Shown one piece after another: positions 1 to 8,111 of a stretch of DNA of 54,384 nt; the first letter of the stretch is position 1, and each line of letters begins with the position of its first letter. The stretch lies in contig DASTMZ010000221.1 in the NCBI GenBank assembly GCA_035713725.1, positions 1 to 54,384 of the forward strand. The letters are read 5' to 3'. The position numbers and the translations under genes were made by a program. Below the pieces are notes generated by a model. It ran no database searches, was not told the origin of the DNA, and saw nothing but the letters and a program-made list of their open reading frames with translations. The DNA comes from DASQPR01 sp035713725. Lineage in GTDB: Bacteria; Actinomycetota; Actinomycetes; Mycobacteriales; Micromonosporaceae.

Positions 1-183
1 CTGGCCGCTGCGCGGCCGTACCAGACCGGACAGCGTACGCAGCAGCGTGGTCTTGCCGGCCCCGTTCGCTCCGAGCACCGCGGTGATCGTCCCGGCCGGT
101 ACGCTGAGGTCGATGCCGTGCAGCACGGCCGCGCCACCGTATCCGGCGACGAGGCCGTCGACTTCGAGCAGCGCGTCGCTCAT
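1..183 (-). CDS. livF: Branched-chain amino acid ABC transporter ATPase LivF-like (3' end cut by window edge)
   Basis: This is the N-terminal 61 residues of an ABC ATPase; the rest lies beyond position 1. The visible part starts MSDALLEVDGLVAGYGG and holds a Walker A motif GANGAGKT at about residues 38-45, followed by TLLRTLSGLVRP, the usual LivF pattern. The ATG at 183 overlaps the stop of the upstream livG-like gene as ATGA, so the two are translationally coupled. In this family LivF pairs with LivG to power an importer of branched-chain amino acids or similar small substrates such as urea or amides. The permease and binding-protein genes are not in the window, so the substrate cannot be told. 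Confidence 0.88.
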   Translation of the reverse strand, partial: MSDALLEVDGLVAGYGGAAVLHGIDLSVPAGTITAVLGANGAGKTTLLRTLSGLVRPRSGQ

Positions 184-1205
184 CGGCTGTCGCCTGCCTC
201 GCCCAAAGCGGAACCTTCGGTGCCGGACGGTGCGCCGTCGCTGTCGTCGAGCGCGGCGATATCGACCGCCAGGCCGCTGCCGTCCGGCTCAGCGTCGGCA
301 GCCGTACCCAGGTATGCCTTCGTGACAGCCGCCGAGGCGCGAACCGTCGCCGGGTCACCGGACGCGATCACGCGCCCGAAGTCCAGCACCACGACCTCGT
401 CGCAGACGCGCATCACGAGGTCCACGTGGTGCTCGACGAGCATCACCGCGCAGCCGCCCGATGCGGGGTGCTGGCCGCCGACGGCCGAGTCGCCACTGGT
501 CTGCGACGGGACGTGGGTGGTCACTGACGGACCGTCGCTGGTCTCCGACGGGACGCCGCCGTCCTCGGTCGCATCGGGTTCGACGTGTCGCGGAAGTTCG
601 CGGATCGTCGCCGCCAACTCCTCCACCTCGTCCGCGCCGAGGCCAGCAGCCGGCTCGTCGAGCAACAGCAGCTTCGGCTTGGCGATCAGCGCGCGGGCCA
701 GCGCGACCCGTTTCTGTACGGCGAACGGCAGCGCACCCGGGAAGGCGCCGGCATACCGTGCGATGCCGAGGCGATCGAGGTGCATCATCGCGGTTTCGTA
801 GAGCCGACGCTCGGCGCGGTCGGCGCGCGGCATCGCGAACAGCGTCGGAGTGAATCCGTTGCCGCCCACATGCGGCGCGCCGGCCATCACGTTCTCGACG
901 ACCGACAGACCGGCGAACAGTCCGACCGATTGCAACGTGCGGCCGATCCCGAGCCGTGCCAGGCGATGCGGCCGCGGTTGCAGCGGCTCGCCCAGCCACG
1001 TCATCGATCCGGCGGACGGTCTGACGAAACCACAGACCACGTTGAACAACGTCGTCTTGCCGGCGCCATTGGGTCCGATCACGCCGAGGGTACGTCCCGG
1101 AGCCACGTGCAGAGACACATCGTCAAGCGCGACGAGCCCACCGAACCGCACGCCGATGCCATGCAGACTCAGGCCTTGACCCGTGGACACCGCCGCCGAA
1201 CTCAT
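180..1205 (-). CDS. livG: Branched-chain amino acid ABC transporter ATPase LivG-like, with low-complexity insert
   Basis: A 341-residue ABC ATPase. Walker A GPNGAGKT is near residue 44, the signature region reads LPFAVQKRVALARAL (a LivG-type replacement of LSGGQ), Walker B is LLLLDEP and the H-loop region is MLVEHHVDLVM. The ATG at 1205 was chosen over an earlier in-frame one because GAGGA sits just upstream and the family homology begins directly after it. The protein is longer than the usual ~250-280 residues for two reasons. A Ser/Thr/Gly-rich insert lies between Walker B and the H-loop (about residues 205-250) and contains a 14-residue imperfect repeat. An acidic tail of about 40 residues follows KAYLG. 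It is the promoter-proximal gene and overlaps the livF-like gene by ATGA. Confidence 0.88.
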   Translation of the reverse strand: MSSAAVSTGQGLSLHGIGVRFGGLVALDDVSLHVAPGRTLGVIGPNGAGKTTLFNVVCGFVRPSAGSMTWLGEPLQPRPHRLARLGIGRTLQSVGLFAGLSVVENVMAGAPHVGGNGFTPTLFAMPRADRAERRLYETAMMHLDRLGIARYAGAFPGALPFAVQKRVALARALIAKPKLLLLDEPAAGLGADEVEELAATIRELPRHVEPDATEDGGVPSETSDGPSVTTHVPSQTSGDSAVGGQHPASGGCAVMLVEHHVDLVMRVCDEVVVLDFGRVIASGDPATVRASAAVTKAYLGTAADAEPDGSGLAVDIAALDDSDGAPSGTEGSALGEAGDSR

Positions 1206-1342
1206 GAACGTCCTCGCTTGGCGTCGGACGCGCGTGAGGCACGAACGCGCTGAGCCATCTGATTCGGACGCTCGCTCATGCGGCGGGCCTCGTCTTTCAG
1301 CTGCGGGTGGGGGCAACGAAACCAGCTGAGAAACTAATTACA

Positions 1343-1375
1343 TCGGGAGTGTACTTATCCCGATCGGCCCGTCAA
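1343..1375 (-). promoter_or_regulatory. Promoter of the liv ATPase genes with -10 inside a palindrome
   Basis: Reading the minus strand, TTGACG (1370-1375) is followed after 16 bases by TACACT (1348-1353), a good housekeeping-type promoter about 140 bases before the livG start. The -10 lies inside the inverted repeat TCGGGA-N9-TCCCGA (1343-1363). The sequence and spacing are seen directly. That the palindrome is a repressor operator is an inference from its position. Confidence 0.5.
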
Positions 1376-1420
1376 TCCCTCGTAATCGCACTGTCACACG
1401 TCCGCGACGTCAGGGTGACA

Positions 1421-1437
1421 GGCGACATCTCGTCGCC
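1421..1437 (-). terminator. Short hairpin downstream of the cupin gene
   Basis: GGCGAC-ATCTC-GTCGCC forms a 6-bp perfect stem about 95 bases beyond the cupin stop codon. There is no T-run, so it is at best a weak terminator. It lies between the cupin gene and the liv promoter. Confidence 0.25.
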
Positions 1438-1532
1438 TCGCGGTCGGCATCGGCGCGCGCGAAGGTTGTCGATTGTTCAGCCGCTGTGTCACCCGGCGTG
1501 GAAGCACTGCGCGGCAGCGCTGAGCGGCACGG

Positions 1533-2081
1533 TCAGGCGGTGCGCACCGGCAGGTCGTAGCGACGTCGAATGCTCGTACCGAGCGTCGACACGTCGGCGC
1601 CGTACACGTGAACCGAGATGACCGTGTCGTCGCTCGCGTTGCATACCTCGTGGATGTCGCCCGGCGGCGCGAAGAAGCTGGTCGTGCCCGCGAGGTTCGC
1701 GGACTGCCCGGCGCGCACCAAGTGCGCCGGCTCGAGTCCGTTGTCAACCAACCGGTAGAGCGTCTCCTCCTCCACGCCCTGGTAGACGCCGACCACGCAC
1801 CACGACACGTGATCGTGGATCACGGTGCGCTGCCCCGGCATCCAGACCAGCGACACGATGGAGAACCGACTGGCCGGGTCAACGTAGAGCACGTGTTGCG
1901 TGTAGCAGTCCGCCCGACCGCGAGTCTGTTCCGCGCCGAGCAGGTCCGGCATCGCGAGAAATGGCGTCACCGTGTCGGCGACCTGCCGGGACACCTCGAT
2001 CGCCGGGGCATCCGACCGGACCACGGTGGCGACGTCCGCAGCAAGCGCCGCGATCGCCGGGGTCAATGTCCTGATTGCCAT
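1533..2081 (-). CDS. Cysteine dioxygenase-like cupin protein
   Basis: A 182-residue protein with a cupin fold pattern: a metal-binding HDH motif in the segment RTVIHDHVSWCVVGVYQG and a second cupin motif with His in FFAPPGDIHEVCN. This H-x-H...H arrangement, length and spacing match cysteine dioxygenase-type or COG5553-like non-heme iron enzymes, which oxidise a thiol with O2. The substrate cannot be assigned. The start ATGGCAATC at 2081 is preferred because an upstream extension (MVLMVVRRIAGW...) runs through two inverted repeats and lacks family character. The gene is transcribed alone, with a gene-poor region upstream. Confidence 0.75.
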   Translation of the reverse strand: MAIRTLTPAIAALAADVATVVRSDAPAIEVSRQVADTVTPFLAMPDLLGAEQTRGRADCYTQHVLYVDPASRFSIVSLVWMPGQRTVIHDHVSWCVVGVYQGVEEETLYRLVDNGLEPAHLVRAGQSANLAGTTSFFAPPGDIHEVCNASDDTVISVHVYGADVSTLGTSIRRRYDLPVRTA

Positions 2082-2097
2082 ACATATGACGGTCCCA

Positions 2098-2135
2098 GTG
2101 CGCCGGATCACGCACCAGCCGGCAATCCGGCGCAC
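2098..2135 (-). promoter_or_regulatory. 11-bp inverted repeat in the cupin gene leader
   Basis: GTGCGCCGGAT (2098-2108) and ATCCGGCGCAC (2125-2135) are perfect inverted copies separated by 16 bases, ending 17 bases before the cupin ATG. It could be an operator or an mRNA stem-loop controlling translation. Only the symmetry is seen; the role is inferred. Confidence 0.4.
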
Positions 2136-2137
2136 GA

Positions 2138-2156
2138 CCATAAGGACCACTTATGG
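2138..2156. repeat. Palindromic copy of a 19-bp dispersed sequence
   Basis: CCATAAG-GACCA-CTTATGG is a perfect 7-bp inverted repeat with a 5-base centre, 57 bases upstream of the cupin start. AAGGACCACTTATGGGTAC recurs at 4143-4161 with further similarity on the flank (GCGTGC). It may be a regulator site or a family of small dispersed repeats. Confidence 0.4.
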
Positions 2157-2611
2157 GTACCGCGTGCTCTCGGATGCCGCTGACCGTGGCGATACTGGTC
2201 ATGCGGTCGCTCCCGGGCGCAACGTGGGGCGCATCAGCGCTCAACGCGACGTCGATGGCGCTACGCCCGATCGCCTCGTCGGCGGCGATGCCCGTGCCGG
2301 TCCATGGGTTCGGACAGGGTCGCGTATAACAGCCGCGCTTGGACCAGCTTCGGTGTCAGACCCGGGCGGCGATCAGCGTCGACTCGTAGAAGTGCCGGCG
2401 GTCGTCGAACCAGCGCCCGCTCCGCCGGCACACCGCGCCGCCGCCCGGGCGCACACCGTCACGGATACCTTTGGATGGGCTCGGACTTGAAGGAGGCCGT
2501 CAGCTCGGGCAGGACCGTCACGTCACTCGCGAGTGCCCTCCGGCGCGCGCGCTTCCCCGTGACGAGCATGCGCAACAAGATAAGAGGCGCCTATGCAGCG
2601 AAGGCCGCGAG

Positions 2612-2821
2612 ATGACCACGCCTGACACGCTCGACGCCTACCGGGACCGCGCCGGACTCGGCACACACGACCCGCGTGCTTCGCGTCTGGTGTCAGCACG
2701 AAACCACTTGGCACACTCGCACAGCCGGACCGAAGCCAGGCGGCACCGCTCCGCACACTGCACATGCCCGCCAGTTCACACCGCAGCGTCGGCTCCATCT
2801 TCCGCGAAGTCGGACCCATGA
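2612..2821 (+). CDS. Possible small hypothetical protein (70 aa)
   Basis: An open frame beginning MTTPDTLDAYRDRAGLG has a natural-looking N-terminus, but after about 25 residues it becomes His/Arg/Ser-rich and unlike a folded protein. No good ribosome binding site precedes the ATG. It may be a decayed gene remnant or chance. The rest of 2157-2868 shows no convincing gene on either strand. Confidence 0.15.
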   Translation: MTTPDTLDAYRDRAGLGTHDPRASRLVSARNHLAHSHSRTEARRHRSAHCTCPPVHTAASAPSSAKSDP

Positions 2822-2868
2822 CCGAAGCCATGCCGCCGAAACGGGTCATTGAACGGCTGCCGCGCATA

Positions 2869-3528
2869 TCACTCCAGCAAACGCGAGCGGAAACCCGCCG
2901 CCCATGAACGCGCGTCCCTCTCGTCGGGCAGGTCCTCGGCCGACCCCACACTCAGACCGCCCATCATGCCTACGATCCGATCTGTAAGGTCGTCGAGTGT
3001 GCCATCCGGCGCGACACGCCAGGATCGGCCGGCATGGTCTCGGAACCTCGCGCTGATAACAACATCGGCCTTCGTGGTCGGCGTATCCGCGAGAACCGTG
3101 CCATACGTACTCAGGACCGCGCCCGGCGCCATCACTCTCTCGGCCTCGCCAGATCTGTCGATCGAGCCCGTCCAAGCGTTACCCCCAAAGAACGCCTGGA
3201 CGAGCACGTCGTAGATCGGCAGCGTGCTTTGGTTTGTCAGAGTGAAATCTACCCCCACATCGCAATATCCGTCTCGGCGATCGGTGACGCTGACCTCGAT
3301 CGTTGTGTAGACCAAGTTCGCCTGCTGCCGGCGCCGCTGGACCAGCGACTCGCGCAGCTCTGCCGCCTGCCAGGCCATCACCTCAGCCTGCTTCTGCTCG
3401 AACTGTTGAGCCCTCGTCAGTTGTTCATTCTGCGCGCCGAACGCGCGCTTCGCGTACCACAGGGCACCCGCCGCGAACATCGCGGCCGCCGCGGTCGAAC
3501 AGGCTTCGATCCATGCTGGCAGGTCCAT
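2869..3528 (-). CDS. Hypothetical membrane-anchored protein with coiled coil
   Basis: A 219-residue protein. It starts MDLPAWIEACSTAAAAMFAAGALWYAKRAF, one hydrophobic segment (about residues 9-28) followed by basic residues. A Gln/Glu/Arg-rich stretch (residues 33-70, LTRAQQFEQKQAEVMAWQAAEL) is likely coiled coil. The C-terminal half is a probable beta-rich domain (VYTTIEVSVTDRRDGYCDVGVDFTLTNQSTLPIYDVLV). This plan, an N-terminal anchor, helix and Ig-like domain, is common in uncharacterised bacterial proteins. I do not recognise a function. It is isolated between gene-poor stretches and has no obvious ribosome binding site. Confidence 0.55.
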   Translation of the reverse strand: MDLPAWIEACSTAAAAMFAAGALWYAKRAFGAQNEQLTRAQQFEQKQAEVMAWQAAELRESLVQRRRQQANLVYTTIEVSVTDRRDGYCDVGVDFTLTNQSTLPIYDVLVQAFFGGNAWTGSIDRSGEAERVMAPGAVLSTYGTVLADTPTTKADVVISARFRDHAGRSWRVAPDGTLDDLTDRIVGMMGGLSVGSAEDLPDERDARSWAAGFRSRLLE

Positions 3529-4240
3529 GGCCGACAGTCTCCGGCATCAGGCCTGCGCGACGCCGCACCGACGGCACGCCACACCGGACGGCAAAAAACG
3601 ACCAGTTTGCCCGCATAGCAGAGCCCGAACACCGTCCTCCGACCTGTCCGTGATCGACGTGGTCGCGCTCGGAAACTTGACCGCGGCGGGCCGGCGTTGC
3701 TGTATCGCAACTACTTCCCGAGCGACGCGCGGCCGTTCATACTCGCAGTCCGGATCCTGCGGTGCGGGTGAAGCTGGCGACGTTGGCGGGCTGCCTGTGC
3801 TGAGTTCTGTGGTGTGAGGGGTCGCCGGGATCAGCCCGACCGTGGCCGGCTGTGGGGTGGCCGTTGTCGTTAATACCGATGGCGGCATCATCGGCTCAGG
3901 GCCGGACCGACGGCTGCTCGTCGCGGTCGCGTTCGACCAGCCGAACCCGTGTCCGGCCGCCGGGTGCTTAGCCGGCAACACCCAACACCGCACCAGCTCG
4001 ATCAACCTGCACATACACCTCAGTGATGCGCCGATTGCGGTGCAGGAAACGGCGAGAAGAGCCGACAACGCGAGATCCCGTTTCCGCTTGTCACAGCGGA
4101 ACCCAACGCATGAGCGCAGCGTCACACGCATGCGGCGGACACAAGGACCACTTATGGGTACGGCGTGCCAGCGCGGCACCGCTGCCTCGCGCGCGGGCCC
4201 GCGTGCGCCCGTGTCGGCCGCGCATGACAGGGTGTGCGAC
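3529..4240. other. Gene-poor stretch with no supported gene
   Basis: About 710 bases without a convincing coding sequence. A long minus-strand frame (3547-4257) exists but has patchy, low-complexity composition and overlaps the next gene's start. The only distinct element is the second copy of the 19-bp sequence AAGGACCACTTATGGGTAC at 4143-4161. Confidence 0.5.
4143..4161. repeat. Second copy of the 19-bp dispersed sequence
   Basis: AAGGACCACTTATGGGTAC is identical to 2143-2161. Here the outer arm has changed (ACAAG rather than CATAAG), so the palindrome is incomplete. It lies 80 bases upstream of the DUF1697 gene. Two copies 2 kb apart suggest a dispersed repeat or shared regulator site. 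Confidence 0.35.
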
Positions 4241-4789
4241 ATGCCCGGCAAGGCCACGCGCTACGTCGTCTTCTTGCGTGGGATCAATGTCGGCGGCCAC
4301 GCCAAGGTCGCCATGGCCGATCTTCGCGCGATGCTGACCGACCTCGGCTACACCGACGTCGCGACCGTGTTGCAGAGCGGCAACGTCGTGCTGACCGCGC
4401 CGGCCACCGCGACCGGCGTTCGCAGCGCGATCGAGGCGAGGCTCACGGCGGATACCGGCCTGTCGATCACGTGCGTCATGCGTACGGTTGACGAGCTGCG
4501 CGAGGCGCTGGCGCGCGATCCGTACGACGGGCGCGCGGACGATCCGACCAGGTATGTCATCGGTTTCATGGACCGAGCGCCGACCGACGCCGCGGTCGCT
4601 GCGATGGATGCGACGCAGTTCGCGCCGGACGAGTTTCGGATCATCGGCCGCGAGGCATACATCTGGTGTCCGGACGGCCTGCGCGACACGAAGCTGACCG
4701 CGCCAAACTTCGAGCGCAAGCTTGGCGTCGCGATGACGGTCCGGAACTGGAACACCTGCCGCAAGGTGTTCGCTTTGGCCGAGGCGTGA
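4241..4789 (+). CDS. DUF1697 family protein
   Basis: A 182-residue protein with the DUF1697 hallmarks: N-terminal RYVVFLRGINVGGHAKVAMADLRAML, the LQSGNVVL segment, and C-terminal WNTCRKVFALA. The length matches the family, whose biochemical role is unknown. The ATG at 4241 is chosen because the conserved region begins within six residues of it; the frame is open far upstream but that part is not protein-like. A small inverted repeat CGATCC-GCC-GGATCG (4791-4805) follows the stop and could help end transcription. The SDR gene begins 71 bases downstream. Confidence 0.85.
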   Translation: MPGKATRYVVFLRGINVGGHAKVAMADLRAMLTDLGYTDVATVLQSGNVVLTAPATATGVRSAIEARLTADTGLSITCVMRTVDELREALARDPYDGRADDPTRYVIGFMDRAPTDAAVAAMDATQFAPDEFRIIGREAYIWCPDGLRDTKLTAPNFERKLGVAMTVRNWNTCRKVFALAEA

Positions 4790-4860
4790 CCGATCCGCCG
4801 GATCGACCGGTTGCCCGCGCCGAACGCGAGCACGTCAGTTCGCCGTACCCGAGGAGCGTC

Positions 4861-5616
4861 ATGCAGCCCACCACCCGCAGCGTCGTCGTCACCGGAGGTG
4901 GCACGGGCATCGGATTCGAGATCGCGCGCACGTTCGCACTCGGCGGTGCGGCGGTGACCATCACCGGCCGTCGTGCGGACCTGCTCGCGGACGCGGCGGC
5001 GCGCATCGGCGCGCGTGCGGTCCCGTTCGACGCGAGCGATCCCTACGCGGTCGCGGCCGCGCTGCCCGACCTGCCCGAGCGAGTGGACGTGCTGGTGAAC
5101 AACGCAGGCGGCAACACCGATCTGCACCACGAGCCGGACGAGCCGACGCCGGACCCGACGACGTCCGACGGGCTCGTCACGATCGCGGCGCAATGGCGCG
5201 AGAACGTCGACGCGAATCTGTTGTCGGCGGTGTTGGTGACGAGCGCACTGGAGCCGCGTCTGTCGGACGGTGCGCGGGTGGTGAACTTCAGCTCGATCGC
5301 GGCGCGAAACGGTGCCGGCTCGTACGGTGCCGCCAAGGCCGCCGTCGAGGCCTGGACCGCAAGCCTCGCGAGTGATCTCGGACCGCGCGGCATCACCGTC
5401 AACGTGATCTCACCGGGCCTCGTGCTGGACACGGAGTTCTTCGTCGGACGAATGACCGACCGCGGCGTTGCGGCACGCGTGTCGGCGACGCGCAACGGCC
5501 GCGCCGGCTCGACGGCGGACATCGCGGCGACGGTCGAGTTCCTGGCGTCGCCGGGCGCCGGACACGTCACCGGGCAGATCATCCACGTGAACGGTGGCGC
5601 GTACCTCGGCCGGTGA
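4861..5616 (+). CDS. Short-chain dehydrogenase/reductase (SDR)
   Basis: A 251-residue classical SDR. The nucleotide-binding motif is TGGGTGIG (residues 10-17), NNAGG is near residue 80, the catalytic Ser is in FSSIAARNG, YGAAK supplies Tyr and Lys, and the C-terminus VTGQIIHVNGGAYLG is typical of 3-oxoacyl-ACP-reductase-like members. It should oxidise or reduce an alcohol/carbonyl with NAD(P)(H); the substrate is unknown. GAGGAG precedes the ATG by six bases. An acidic, Pro-rich loop (HHEPDEPTPDPTTSDG) after NNAGG is slightly longer than usual. Confidence 0.88.
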   Translation: MQPTTRSVVVTGGGTGIGFEIARTFALGGAAVTITGRRADLLADAAARIGARAVPFDASDPYAVAAALPDLPERVDVLVNNAGGNTDLHHEPDEPTPDPTTSDGLVTIAAQWRENVDANLLSAVLVTSALEPRLSDGARVVNFSSIAARNGAGSYGAAKAAVEAWTASLASDLGPRGITVNVISPGLVLDTEFFVGRMTDRGVAARVSATRNGRAGSTADIAATVEFLASPGAGHVTGQIIHVNGGAYLGR

Positions 5617-5678
5617 CATCCTTGTCGCGACGGCGACTCGCATCTGCCCGCGCGTGCCGCGATCGAAACCGTCGACTG

Positions 5679-6746
5679 CTAGCCGGTGCCGCGCGGCCGA
5701 CGTCGGCGACCGCCGCCCGCCTCCGCGGCGACCGCGCGAAGCGCGTTGAGCGTGTCGCGGACCGCGCCGACCTTGGCGAGATCGGCCCACGTGTACGCGA
5801 CCACGTGCCGCCAAATCGCCGGCTGCACCGGTAGTGCCACTACTCGCGGATGGCGCAGGAACGACGACACCAGATGCGGCACGAGCGTCACGCCGAGCTC
5901 GGCGGCGACCAGGCTCTGCAACGCCATGTTGTCGTCGGTCGAGCAGACGATGTCGGGCGTGAACCCGGATCGGTCGCACGCCGACGCAAACGCGACACGG
6001 CACGTCGGGCACCCGGCGATCCATCGCTCGTCGGCGAGGGCGGCCAGGTCGACCGGCGCCGGTGGCTCGCCGGCGTCCAGCCGGACGTGGTCGACCAGCC
6101 GATGGCCGATCGGAACGAGCAACTCCCACTGCTCGTCGAGCAGCGGCGTGGCGATCATCCCGGCGGCCAGCGTGTCGTGCTCGGCCGGACGGAACGCGGC
6201 ACCGCGTACGTCGTGATGGCTACTTCCGACCGCTGCGACGGCGCGTGCGTCGGCAGGCGCGACGGCGTCACCGGTCTCGTCACCCGGCCGGTCGTAGTGG
6301 AACGCGATCACCACATCGCACTCGGCGCGGCGCAACAGGGCGTACGACTCCGGCGGCTCGGCCTCGCCTAACTCCAGCCGGACATGTGGCGCGGACGCCC
6401 GCAGCATCGCTGCCGCCTGCGGCACCAACGTCGCGTTCGCGCTCGGAAACGCGCATAGCCGTACGGTGCCGAGATCCAGCGCGGAGACCGCCTGCACCTG
6501 CCGATGTGCCACGGCGAGATCGCCGAGGATGGCGGCGCAGTGGCGGGCGAGCACCTTGCCCGCCTCGGTGAGCTGGAGCGAGCGACCCACACGGACGAAC
6601 AACGGTCCGCCCATCGCCCGTTCGAGCGCCCGCATCTGCTGGCTGATCGCCGGCTGCGAGCAATGCATGGCACGCGCCGCACCCGAAAACGACCCAGCGT
6701 CGATCACCTGCTGGAACATCTCCAACTGGCGGGTGTCGATCACCAC
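5679..6746 (-). CDS. LysR family transcriptional regulator
   Basis: About 355 residues. The N-terminal winged helix-turn-helix (IDTRQLEMFQQVIDAGSFSG, CSQPAISQQMRALERAMGG, LQLTEAGKVLARH) is followed by a LysR substrate-binding domain. The family averages about 300 residues. The excess is an inserted Ala/Asp/Gly-rich stretch near residues 155-200 and a basic C-terminal tail. The start is uncertain: two consecutive GTG codons (6746 and 6743) and a TTG (6749) precede IDTRQ, with no clear ribosome binding site. It is divergent from the aminotransferase gene, with about 50 bases between them, so control of that gene and of itself is likely. Confidence 0.85.
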   Translation of the reverse strand: MVIDTRQLEMFQQVIDAGSFSGAARAMHCSQPAISQQMRALERAMGGPLFVRVGRSLQLTEAGKVLARHCAAILGDLAVAHRQVQAVSALDLGTVRLCAFPSANATLVPQAAAMLRASAPHVRLELGEAEPPESYALLRRAECDVVIAFHYDRPGDETGDAVAPADARAVAAVGSSHHDVRGAAFRPAEHDTLAAGMIATPLLDEQWELLVPIGHRLVDHVRLDAGEPPAPVDLAALADERWIAGCPTCRVAFASACDRSGFTPDIVCSTDDNMALQSLVAAELGVTLVPHLVSSFLRHPRVVALPVQPAIWRHVVAYTWADLAKVGAVRDTLNALRAVAAEAGGGRRRRPRGTG

Positions 6747-6754
6747 CAAACCAT

Positions 6755-6792
6755 AACCGGAGCTTGGGGAAGGTCGCACATATCCCCCGGTT
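6755..6792. promoter_or_regulatory. Divergent LysR-aminotransferase control region
   Basis: The roughly 50-base space between the divergent starts contains AACCGG (6755-6760) and CCGGTT (6787-6792), an inverted pair 26 bases apart. LysR-type regulators usually bind one such site in the shared promoter region. The pairing is seen; the binding is inferred. Confidence 0.3.
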
Positions 6793-6796
6793 GTCG

Positions 6797-8080
6797 ATGG
6801 GTACGGCCGTCCCGGATCATGTCTGGATGCCCGCGAAGCACCTGCGCGACGTACCGGTCGCCGGGATGACCAAGGTCGCGGCCGAGGCGGTCGCGCACGG
6901 GTTCGCGCCCGACGATCCAAGCTGGATCAACCTCGGACAGGGTCAACCGGAGATCGGCGCGATCCCGGGCGCACCGCCGCGCATCGCGCAGATCGACTTG
7001 TCGCCCGGCGACCACGCGTACGGTCCGGTCAACGGCGTCGCCGAATTGCGCGAGGCGGTCGCCGGCTATTACAACCGCCGGCACCGCGCCGGCCGGCGCA
7101 GCCGGTACGAGCCGGCGAACGTCGCGATCGTCGGCGGTGGCCGGCCGGCGCTGGCTCGGGCGGTGGCGGCGCTCGGTCACGTCGACGTCGGGTACCTGCG
7201 TCCGGACTACTCCGCGTACGAGGACCTGCTGGACCGCAACGCGCCACGGATCCGTCCGGTCGGACTGACCATGTCGCGGCCGGCCGACCTGATCGGCGCC
7301 GCCACCGCGTCGGGCGTACCGGCGCTGCTGCTGTCGAATCCCCGCAACCCGACCGGTGACGTGCTCGCCGGCGACGACCTCGGTGCCCTCGTCGCAGGCG
7401 CCACCGCGGCGGGCTGCGCGCTGCTTGTCGACGAGTTCTACAGCCACTACGTGTACGACGTTGGTCCCGACGGGCGCGATCGTCCGGCCGCCGGACCGGT
7501 CAGCGCGGCGGCGCACGTCGACGACGTGGCACGGGATCCGGTCGTGCTCTTCGACGGACTCACCAAGAACTTTCGCTACCCCGGATGGCGGCTGGGATGG
7601 ATCGTCGGTCCGGTCGAGACCATCGCCGTCATCGAGCGCGTCGGTCAGGCGCTGGACGGCGGGCCGTCGAAGGTCGTTCAGCGCGCCGCACTCGCGGCAC
7701 TCGAACCCGGGTACGCCGACGCCGAGACGACCGCGGTCCGCGCGCACTTCGCCGCGAAGCGCAACGTGATGGTCGACGGCCTCCGTACGGCCGGCATCGA
7801 CGTACCCACCTCGGCCGGCGGCATGCGCGGCACCTTCTACGTCTGGGGATCGCTCGCTCGGCTGCCCGAGCCGCTCCGGGACGGCCAGTCGTTCTTCCGC
7901 GCCGCGCTGGCACATCGTGTGATCACCGTGCCGGGCCGGGTGTTCGACCTGAACCCCGGCGGGCAGCGCACCGACGACGGAGCATTCGACGGCTACGTAC
8001 GGTTCTCCTACGGGCCGCCGACCGACGCGATAGCCGACGGCGTTGCCAGGCTGCGGGCGATGGTCGACTCGTACCGGTGA
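6797..8080 (+). CDS. Aminotransferase class I/II (PLP fold type I)
   Basis: A 427-residue PLP enzyme. It has the aminotransferase motifs LSNPRNPTGD (about residue 180), LLVDEFYSHYVY (Asp and Tyr holding PLP), and FDGLTKNFRYPGWRLGW, in which Lys is the Schiff-base residue. Near the N-terminus INLGQGQPEIG and DHAYGPVNGVAELREAVAGYY are also class I features. The exact amino donor and product are not evident. The start at 6797 gives MGTAVPDHVW; MPAKHLRD at 6827 is a possible alternative. It is divergent from the LysR gene, the usual arrangement for a regulator and its target. Confidence 0.85.
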   Translation: MGTAVPDHVWMPAKHLRDVPVAGMTKVAAEAVAHGFAPDDPSWINLGQGQPEIGAIPGAPPRIAQIDLSPGDHAYGPVNGVAELREAVAGYYNRRHRAGRRSRYEPANVAIVGGGRPALARAVAALGHVDVGYLRPDYSAYEDLLDRNAPRIRPVGLTMSRPADLIGAATASGVPALLLSNPRNPTGDVLAGDDLGALVAGATAAGCALLVDEFYSHYVYDVGPDGRDRPAAGPVSAAAHVDDVARDPVVLFDGLTKNFRYPGWRLGWIVGPVETIAVIERVGQALDGGPSKVVQRAALAALEPGYADAETTAVRAHFAAKRNVMVDGLRTAGIDVPTSAGGMRGTFYVWGSLARLPEPLRDGQSFFRAALAHRVITVPGRVFDLNPGGQRTDDGAFDGYVRFSYGPPTDAIADGVARLRAMVDSYR

Positions 8081-8111
8081 CGGCCAGGCCACCGTGAACA
8101 AATTGTGGTGA

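Noticed and set aside
3547..4257. 236-residue minus-strand open frame
   Set aside because: Patchy low-complexity composition, no ribosome binding site, overlap with the DUF1697 start, and no recognisable domain.
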